From contig JAITNA010000036.1 in NCBI GenBank assembly GCA_031290715.1, positions 1-5,025 on the forward strand: a stretch of DNA of 5,025 nucleotides, in the 5' to 3' direction. Below the pieces are notes generated by a model. That model made no database searches and was not told the DNA's origin. It worked only from the letters and a program-made list of their open reading frames with translations. This stretch comes from Eubacteriales Family XIII. Incertae Sedis bacterium. GTDB taxonomy: Bacteria > Bacillota > Clostridia > Peptostreptococcales > Anaerovoracaceae. This document shows, one piece after another, positions 1 through 5,025 of the stretch (positions are counted from its first letter, which is position 1; every line of letters starts with the position of its first letter). A program made the translations under genes and the position numbers.

Positions 1-492
1 GCCGCGGCGCGAATCGAAACGATGAAAGAGATCATTCGCGCCGTCCGGAATATCCGCGCCGAAGCGGACGCGGCGCCGTCGCGCAAGCTGTCGGTCTTTG
101 TCAAAGCGGACAAGGAACAGACGGCGGACGAGGTCCGCGCGTTGGCGTCCCATATTCAAAATCTGGCGGGCGTTTCGTCTGTCACTGTAGTGCCGGATGA
201 ACGGGACGTCCCCGAAGAATCGGTTTCCGCGATTCTCGAGGGGATGATCGTCTATGTCCCGGCGGGCGATTTGCTCGACTACGCGGCGGAGAGAGAAAAG
301 TTGGAAAAGGAAAAAATCCGTCTGTCCGGGGAGATCGCGCGGCTCTCCGCAAAACTCGCAAACGAGGGCTTCACCGCCAAAGCGCCGGAAAAGGTGGTCG
401 CCGCCGAACGCGAAAAATTGGCGGCGGCGAAAAGCGGCCTTGAAAAGGTCCTTGCGCGCGCGGAAACAATCAAAGAAAAACAACAGCGATAA
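1..492 (+). CDS. valS: Valyl-tRNA synthetase, C-terminal fragment (5' end outside window)
   Basis: The window opens inside this gene, and the frame is open from base 1 to a TAA stop at 490-492, leaving 163 residues. Bacterial ValS proteins are about 880 residues, so only the last fifth is present. ValS attaches valine to tRNA-Val in the cytoplasm using ATP. The catalytic Rossmann fold, HIGH and KMSKS motifs and editing domain lie upstream. What remains is the end of the anticodon-binding helical domain (IIRAVRNIRAEADAAPSRK, near 28-87), a small alpha/beta segment, and the family's C-terminal coiled-coil arm. The arm is charged heptad-like sequence at about 271-360 and 400-489, joined by the diagnostic turn NEGFTAKAPEKVV at 361-399. 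In ValS this arm contacts the tRNA elbow. The methionine at 22 is internal and not a start. The tail looks intact and ordinary. hscC follows after 14 bases with no terminator between them. Identification rests on motif recognition and is firm. Confidence 0.95.
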   Translation, partial: AAARIETMKEIIRAVRNIRAEADAAPSRKLSVFVKADKEQTADEVRALASHIQNLAGVSSVTVVPDERDVPEESVSAILEGMIVYVPAGDLLDYAAEREKLEKEKIRLSGEIARLSAKLANEGFTAKAPEKVVAAEREKLAAAKSGLEKVLARAETIKEKQQR

Positions 493-495
493 AGC

Positions 496-500
496 AGGAG
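496..500 (+). promoter_or_regulatory. Ribosome-binding site of hscC
   Basis: AGGAG lies six bases before the ATG at 507, a near-ideal Shine-Dalgarno placement that supports this start. It fills most of the 14-base gap after the valS stop, leaving no room for a promoter or a hairpin terminator in the gap. Expression of hscC is therefore expected to come by read-through from valS, or from a promoter inside valS that I cannot identify. Confidence 0.85.
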
Positions 501-506
501 TAGTAT

Positions 507-2198
507 ATGCCGATCATTGGAATCGATTTGGGCACGACGAACAGTCTGGCCGCTTATTTCACCCCCGAGGGGCCGAAGATTATCCCCAATTCATTCGGGG
601 AACATCTCACGCCATCCGTCGTCAGCGTGGGGGACGACGGGGAGATTTTGACGGGGAAGATCGCGGCCGAGCGGCGCTTCACGTCCCCTCAAAAAACAGC
701 CTCCGTCTTCAAACGTTACATGGGGACAAAAAAAGAATACAAACTCGGGGACAAGACCTTTCTGCCGGAAGAGCTGTCCGCGTTCCTGATCAAGAAGCTC
801 AAAGAGGACGCGGAGGTCTTTCTCGGGGAGGAAATCACCGAAGCCGTGATCAGCTGCCCCGCGTATTTCAGCGAAGCGCAGCGCCGGGCGACGAAAACGG
901 CGGGCGAGCTTGCGGGCCTGAAGGTCGACCGTATCGTGAGCGAACCGACGGCGGCCGCGATCGCCTACGGCTTGCATGAAAAAGAGGAGTCCGCCAAATA
1001 TCTGATCTTCGATCTGGGCGGCGGCACCTTTGATGTGTCGATCCTCGAATTCACGAGGAATATCATGGAAGTCCGCGCCGTCGCCGGCGACAATTATCTG
1101 GGCGGGGAGGATTTCAACGACATTCTCATCGCCGCGTTCCTGCGTCACAACGACCTCAAAGAAAGCGATTTGACCGAACGCGAAGAAGCCGCGGTATATA
1201 AGGCGTCCGAGTACGCGAAGCTGCATTTTTCAAAAAATCATTTCATCGCCATGCAGGCGGTCGTCGGCGGCGAAACCAAATCGACGGAATTCACCGCGGA
1301 TGAATTTGAAGTATACTGTCAGCCGCTGCTCCTGCGGCTCAAAAATCCTGTCGTGCGCGCTTTGTCCGACGCGTCCGTCCGCATGGCGGATATCAGCGCC
1401 GTCGTCCTTGTGGGCGGCGCAACAAAGCTCTCCATTGTACGCGCTTTCGTCGGCAAACTTTTTGGCATGCTGCCGGCGTCCGTGATCAATCCGGACGAAG
1501 CGGTGGCGCTCGGCGCGGCGGTGCAGGCGGCCATGAAGGAACGCAATACGGCCATCAAGGAGCTGCTGCTCACGGATGTCTGCTCCTATACCCTCGGCGT
1601 CGAGGTGGCGAACGTCCGCTCCGGCGGGCTCATTCAAACGGGCCTTTATTCGCCGATTATCGAGCGCAATACCGTGATTCCCACTTCGCGGGTCGAACGC
1701 TACTATACGATGCACAATCAACAAAAACAGGTTGAGATCAATGTCTTTCAAGGGGAGAGCCGGAACACGCGCGACAACATTTTCCTCGGCAATCTCAACA
1801 TTCCGGTCCCGCTCGGCCCCGCCGGCGCGGAAGCCGTCGACGTCCGCTTTACGTACGATGTGAACGGCATTCTCGAGGTGGAAGTGACGACCGTGTCGAC
1901 GGGCGAAATGGCGAAGATCATCATCGAAAAGAATCCCGGCACGATGACGCAGCGGGAGATCGAAGAGAGCTTCGCGCAGTTGTCCGCGTTGAAGATACAC
2001 CCGCGCGACCGGGACGAATACCGCTATCTTCTCGAGATGGGAGAACGCCTTTATCAGGAGCATATGGGGGATGAACGCGGCATGATCGCCGACGCCCTCG
2101 CCGAATTTGAAGAGGTTCTTGACAAACAAAACCGCGGTGAAATCGACGCCTACGTGACAAGGCTGCGGGAATTTTTTGAATCGTTGGAGGGATCATGA
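507..2198 (+). CDS. hscC: HscC-type specialised Hsp70 chaperone
   Basis: This is a complete 563-residue Hsp70-family ATPase, expected to bind client polypeptides in the cytoplasm in ATP-controlled cycles. Visible motifs are the phosphate-1 loop IGIDLGTTNS (residues 4-13), the catalytic lysine K69 in FKRYMG, SEPTAAAIAYG (145-155, with E146), the phosphate-2 loop DLGGGTFD (169-176, keeping D169, T174 and D176), the adenosine loop VLVGGA (300-305), and the interdomain linker LLLTDVCSYTLGVE (353-366). A beta-rich substrate-binding domain follows, then a short helical lid from about residue 480. The protein is shorter than DnaK (about 638). It appears to lack part of the exposed loop in nucleotide-binding subdomain IIB and much of the lid, as HscC of Escherichia coli does (about 556 residues). 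Sequence such as IPNSFGEHLTPS, CPAYFS and LYSPIIERNTVIPTSRVE also resembles HscC more than DnaK or HscA. It sits between valS and a J-TPR gene whose start overlaps its stop. All ATPase residues I checked are present. The alternative is an unspecific DnaK-like label. Confidence 0.92.
   Translation: MPIIGIDLGTTNSLAAYFTPEGPKIIPNSFGEHLTPSVVSVGDDGEILTGKIAAERRFTSPQKTASVFKRYMGTKKEYKLGDKTFLPEELSAFLIKKLKEDAEVFLGEEITEAVISCPAYFSEAQRRATKTAGELAGLKVDRIVSEPTAAAIAYGLHEKEESAKYLIFDLGGGTFDVSILEFTRNIMEVRAVAGDNYLGGEDFNDILIAAFLRHNDLKESDLTEREEAAVYKASEYAKLHFSKNHFIAMQAVVGGETKSTEFTADEFEVYCQPLLLRLKNPVVRALSDASVRMADISAVVLVGGATKLSIVRAFVGKLFGMLPASVINPDEAVALGAAVQAAMKERNTAIKELLLTDVCSYTLGVEVANVRSGGLIQTGLYSPIIERNTVIPTSRVERYYTMHNQQKQVEINVFQGESRNTRDNIFLGNLNIPVPLGPAGAEAVDVRFTYDVNGILEVEVTTVSTGEMAKIIIEKNPGTMTQREIEESFAQLSALKIHPRDRDEYRYLLEMGERLYQEHMGDERGMIADALAEFEEVLDKQNRGEIDAYVTRLREFFESLEGS
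2186..2190 (+). promoter_or_regulatory. Ribosome-binding site of the J-TPR gene, inside the end of hscC
   Basis: GGAGG (within TGGAGGGA) ends four bases before the ATG at 2195 and lies inside the last codons of hscC. The start and stop codons share bases as ATGA (2195-2198), a classic arrangement for translational coupling by terminating and restarting ribosomes. It fixes the start of the downstream gene and predicts matched production of the two proteins. Confidence 0.85.
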
Positions 2199-2360
2199 AC
2201 GCGGCTTGTTGGGCAGTTTTGAATATTGAACAGACAAAGGACGAGGGCGACATCCGGTCGGCCTATCTTCTCTTGCTTCCAAACGTCCATCCGGAGGACG
2301 ACCCCGAGGGCTTCAAGAAGCTTCGCGACGCTTACGAAGCGGCGCTTGACTACGCAAAGC
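2195..2360 (+). other. J-like domain with HPE signature (protein residues 1-55)
   Basis: The domain is shorter than a canonical J domain of about 70 residues and has no glycine-rich or zinc-finger region after it, so the protein is not a DnaJ of class A or B. H32 and P33 of the signature are kept while the aspartate is replaced by E34. The next residues, DDPEGFKKLRDAYEAAL, follow the pattern I recall from DjlB/DjlC-type proteins, where HPE followed by a DPEGF-like stretch is usual. Glutamate keeps the negative charge, so the domain could still contact an Hsp70 matched to it. That is inference. Confidence 0.8.
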
Positions 2361-5025
2361 GCCCGGATGAAGCCCTGCCGGAAAACGCGGCCCCCGAGGA
2401 ACGCGCCGCCGCGGAGCTCCGCGGCCTCATTGAGAATTTCCCGCGCCGGCTTGATGAAAAAGCCTGGCGGGAGGTCTTGGGGCGCGAAGAATACAGCGGC
2501 ATCGACTTGGAGTACAAGATCGGGGAAAAGCTGCTGACCCTGTTGATGGACGATTACTATATCCCGCAGAAGATATGGCGGCTTTTAGGCGGGCATTTCG
2601 GATGGAGCGCGCGGGAGGAACAGCTGAAGGAAACTTTTCCGTCGGACTATATCGACTATGTGATGAACGGCATTCGCTACGAGAAGATGATCCGCGACGA
2701 GTTTTTTGATTTGAGCGACCCGGCGGCAGATTTTAAGGCTTTCATCGATCGATATTACGAGATCGAAAACGCGCTCAGCGCGGGCGAGATCGAAAAGGCC
2801 GGCGAGTTGATCGAGGGGAGCGCGGGCTCCTTGTTCGACCATCCCGACTATCGTTTGTTGGTCGTTCGCCATCTTGACGCGATTGAAAAAAAGGACGAAT
2901 CGGAAGCCCTTGCCGCGGAGCTGAACGAAAAGTATCCGAACGACGTCCGTATCATGGTGGCCTATGGGCACTCCCTTGTGAAAAACGGAAAACCGCAGCC
3001 GGCGCTTCCCTATTTTGAAACGGTGCTCCGCTCCTTGCCAAAGCACTATAACGCGCGCGTCGGCGTCGTGCGCTGTTATTACGATATGGAAAACTATGAG
3101 GACGCCAAAAGCGCGGCGCTCGACCTGCTCATCGAATACTATTTCGACAGCTATGTATCGTCGCTCTTCCACGCGGCGAGCGAAAAGCTGATCCCCCTCT
3201 ACGAGGAACAGTTGACAAGCGACCCGGACAATCAGGATGTCATCTACAAGTTGGCGAGCTGCCTATTCAACGAGGGGGAATATGAGCGCGCGATCGCGCT
3301 CATCGGGCCGGTGTCGCCGGACGAAGCGCACCGCGCGAAACACGCGGAGCTGTATTTCGACGGAATCTACATGACAAACCCGGACCGCGCCGCGCAGGAG
3401 GACGTCCTGCTGTCGTATCTGGAGGAATGGGAAGCGCATGAAACCAACCGCAAACGGCTGCGTTATGTCCCGCAAAAATATCACTCGATCGGCAAGTACG
3501 ATTCGGCGATTGAAAAAGGGGAGATTTATTTGCGGGAGTTTCCGGGCGACCCGGAGATTTGCGTGGTCATGGCCAACATCTATCGCGACCGGGGCGACCT
3601 CGGCAAGGCGTACCGCATGCTGCGCGACGGGCTCGAAACGGACGCGGGCCATCCGGGCTTGCTCGCGGAACAGGCCCATCTTTTTGAGGAAGAAGGCAAT
3701 CTCGGCGAAGCGGTGAAAAGCGCGGAAGCGTCGTTGGACATCTTCCCGTTTTCCGCGGACATCCGGGAATTGCTCATGCGCGCCTACAACGGCACCGGGC
3801 AATACGACCTCGTGCTTGAACAAGCGGAAAAAGCGGAGGAATTCGGCGCGGCGAGCGCGGAAATCAAGCTGTACAAAGCCTCGGCGCTGATTGCCCGAAA
3901 CAAGGAGCCGGCAGATCAGGACGAAGCGGAAAAGCTGCTCCGCGAAGCACTGTCGGAGGAGCCTGACAATATCCTCGCGATGGAGAAGCTCGGCGATCTG
4001 GTCGCGAACAAGGGACGCCCCAAAGAATCTTTCGAGTTGTTTGAGCGGCTGATCGAGCTGTCGGAACATCCCTACTACTATTTGTCGCGGGGTTGGCTTT
4101 ACGCGAATTTCCCGGAAGCGTTCGGCGAGTTTCCGGCGGCGCGCGCGCGCGCGGATTTTGCCAAGGCGCTCGAGCTTGATCCGGGCTATGCGCCGGCGTA
4201 CTACCAGCTTGGGATCATGGCCTACGGCGACGACCGGATGCGTGAGGCGGCGGAGCAGTTTCAAAAGACCTTGGAGTTCAGTCCGGACTTCCGCGGCGCG
4301 CACTACTATTTGACGATTGCGTACAGCCGGCTCGGCGATATTGAAAACGCGGTCAGGACAGCGGACGCGGGGCTCGCTTTGTATGAGGACCCGGATGAGG
4401 AAGGCGCCAAATCGCTGATCTTGAAAAAATTTGCCGCGCTGATCCAAAACCACCGTTGGATGGACGCCGCCGCGATGGAGGAAAGCGTCGCGCGCGCGGA
4501 CGGCGGGGCGCTCACGCCCGGCCGCCTTGCCGATATCGCCGTTTGCCGCTATCAAATGCGGGACGACGCGGGCGCGGAAAGCTATTTTCGGCAAGCGGCT
4601 TCCGGAACCGCGGAAGCGGATATCCTGATTCGCTACGCGGAGTTTTTGCAATACGGGCGGCGCAATCTCGCGGGGGCGATCGAGTTCTTTGACAAAGCGC
4701 TGCGCGCGGAGAACTGCGATGGTTTTCGCACAAACGTCCTGCTTGGGAAAGCGCTCGCGGCGGCCGGGCAAAACGCCAAAGCAAAAAAACAGTTCAAAAC
4801 CGCGCTGAGCCAGAGCAAAAAAACAAAGCTTGCCGGCGCGGAGCCGCCGGGGACGCCTTGCAACGACTATCTCGCCGCGGAGTGCTTGTTCGGCCTTGGC
4901 AAACTCAAAAAAGCGGAAGGATTTTTCCTGAAAGCGATCGCGGCGTCACAGGGCTATTCCGGCTGTCCGCGGCAGTTTTGCCATGCGGCCGCGTTCGCGC
5001 TCGCGCTGCTCTATCGAAAGCGCGG
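2195..5025 (+). CDS. J-like domain protein with long TPR array, probable HscC co-chaperone (3' end outside window)
   Basis: A single frame runs from ATG 2195 to the right edge with no stop, giving at least 943 residues. I read it codon by codon and found no frameshift. Residues 1-55 form a compact J-like domain: helix I around CWAVLNI, helix II around IRSAYLLLLP, the loop signature HPE at 32-34 instead of HPD, then FKKLRDAYEAALDYA as helix III. Residues about 72-245 are helical and rich in tryptophan, tyrosine and acidic residues, with no named domain that I recognise. From about 249 onward the chain is TPR-like helical hairpins. No signal peptide or membrane span is seen, so it is probably cytoplasmic. 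The opening and the HPE motif resemble DjlB/DjlC, the J-like partners of HscC in Escherichia coli. Together with the ATGA overlap with hscC, this supports a role in stimulating HscC and delivering clients. The function is inferred and the full length unknown. No gene symbol is given because the TPR-fused form differs from both named proteins. Confidence 0.88.
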   Translation, partial: MNAACWAVLNIEQTKDEGDIRSAYLLLLPNVHPEDDPEGFKKLRDAYEAALDYAKRPDEALPENAAPEERAAAELRGLIENFPRRLDEKAWREVLGREEYSGIDLEYKIGEKLLTLLMDDYYIPQKIWRLLGGHFGWSAREEQLKETFPSDYIDYVMNGIRYEKMIRDEFFDLSDPAADFKAFIDRYYEIENALSAGEIEKAGELIEGSAGSLFDHPDYRLLVVRHLDAIEKKDESEALAAELNEKYPNDVRIMVAYGHSLVKNGKPQPALPYFETVLRSLPKHYNARVGVVRCYYDMENYEDAKSAALDLLIEYYFDSYVSSLFHAASEKLIPLYEEQLTSDPDNQDVIYKLASCLFNEGEYERAIALIGPVSPDEAHRAKHAELYFDGIYMTNPDRAAQEDVLLSYLEEWEAHETNRKRLRYVPQKYHSIGKYDSAIEKGEIYLREFPGDPEICVVMANIYRDRGDLGKAYRMLRDGLETDAGHPGLLAEQAHLFEEEGNLGEAVKSAEASLDIFPFSADIRELLMRAYNGTGQYDLVLEQAEKAEEFGAASAEIKLYKASALIARNKEPADQDEAEKLLREALSEEPDNILAMEKLGDLVANKGRPKESFELFERLIELSEHPYYYLSRGWLYANFPEAFGEFPAARARADFAKALELDPGYAPAYYQLGIMAYGDDRMREAAEQFQKTLEFSPDFRGAHYYLTIAYSRLGDIENAVRTADAGLALYEDPDEEGAKSLILKKFAALIQNHRWMDAAAMEESVARADGGALTPGRLADIAVCRYQMRDDAGAESYFRQAASGTAEADILIRYAEFLQYGRRNLAGAIEFFDKALRAENCDGFRTNVLLGKALAAAGQNAKAKKQFKTALSQSKKTKLAGAEPPGTPCNDYLAAECLFGLGKLKKAEGFFLKAIAASQGYSGCPRQFCHAAAFALALLYRKR
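2939..5025 (+). other. Tetratricopeptide (TPR) repeat array (protein residues about 249-943)
   Basis: About a dozen or more degenerate 34-residue helical hairpins are visible, with the usual small residues at positions 8 and 20 and proline near the end. The clearest are residues 249-282 (ALPYFETVLRSLP), 283-316, 345-375 (YKLASCLFNEGEYERAIAL), 451-484 (MANIYRDRGDLGKAYRML), 485-518, 587-620, 664-697 (YYQLGIMAYGDDRMREAAEQ) and 698-731 (YYLTIAYSRLGDIENAV). Further copies run to the window edge, including about 807-842, 845-878 and 889-920. The copies are diverged in DNA sequence, so this is an old protein repeat and not a tandem DNA repeat. TPR solenoids bind peptides or partner proteins, so a client- or partner-recruiting role is plausible. 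Exact repeat boundaries are approximate. Confidence 0.82.

Noticed and set aside
254..979. 241-codon plus-strand frame spanning the valS/hscC junction
   Set aside because: It overlaps two firmly identified genes in another frame, and its translation is arginine-rich low-complexity sequence with no family resemblance.
591..2129. Two long minus-strand frames (591-1226 and 1230-2129) opposite hscC
   Set aside because: Both are in codon register with hscC, and the first is closed by the TCA serine codon at 591. The plus strand holds all Hsp70 motifs, so these are codon-usage artefacts.
2226..2537. 103-codon plus-strand frame inside the J-TPR gene
   Set aside because: It lies out of frame within the J-like domain region, has arginine- and serine-rich composition, and no independent support. 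The frame starting at 2195 carries the J motif and continues to the window edge.
2585..3172. 195-codon open frame on the minus strand
   Set aside because: Same in-register shadow of the J-TPR gene, closed by the TTA codon at 2585. No domain or convincing ribosome-binding site was recognised.
3263..4771. 502-codon open frame on the minus strand
   Set aside because: Its codons lie exactly opposite the codons of the J-TPR gene, so a stop appears only where the plus gene uses TTA, CTA or TCA, all rare here. It ends precisely at a CTA leucine codon (3263). The translation is rich in arginine, phenylalanine and valine with no recognisable domain, while the plus strand encodes clear TPRs.
4783..4789. 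A AAA AAA heptamer in the phase needed for -1 ribosomal slippage
   Set aside because: A short A run in lysine codons is common in TPR genes. I saw no obvious stimulating structure or Shine-Dalgarno-like element placed for frameshifting, and the zero frame continues as good TPR sequence afterwards.
4859..4981. Cysteine cluster (C889, C897, C924, C929 followed by H930) as a possible metal site
   Set aside because: The spacing does not match a zinc ribbon or similar motif that I know, and the residues fall within ordinary TPR helices. The C-terminal context is cut off, so it cannot be judged.

Overview
The window is a single, densely packed plus-strand gene block of GC-rich bacterial DNA. It holds the 3' end of a valyl-tRNA synthetase gene (valS, 1-492), a complete gene for a specialised Hsp70 of the HscC type (507-2198), and a very large gene that begins at 2195 and is still open at the right edge (at least 943 codons). 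That third gene encodes a protein with an N-terminal J-like domain, a helical middle segment and a long tetratricopeptide-repeat (TPR) array. No RNA genes, mobile elements, CRISPR arrays or terminators were seen. The only intergenic space is 14 bases.

Organism: codons ending in G or C dominate, and strong AGGAG/GGAGG ribosome-binding sites precede both complete starts. The ValS tail is an ordinary bacterial one. This fits a GC-rich member of the Firmicutes (Clostridia-like), but the sequence does not settle the phylum, and that placement is a low-confidence inference.

How the genes work together: hscC starts 14 bases after the valS stop. The J-TPR gene starts inside the hscC stop codon (ATGA overlap). 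The layout therefore predicts one transcript and translational coupling of the last two genes. In Escherichia coli, HscC is a divergent Hsp70 with dedicated J-like partners (DjlB and DjlC) encoded near it. The N-terminus here (MNAACW, then HPE where canonical J domains have HPD) resembles my recollection of those partners. The simplest reading is a dedicated Hsp70/co-chaperone pair in which the co-chaperone carries a huge TPR scaffold, probably to bring specific clients or partners to HscC. The clients are unknown.

Most notable points: the large J-TPR gene runs off the window without a stop, so its full length is unknown. The J motif is HPE, not HPD. A conserved-looking helical segment with no obvious name lies between the J domain and the TPRs. 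Long reading frames on the minus strand across both hscC and the J-TPR gene are explained by codon usage and are not called as genes.
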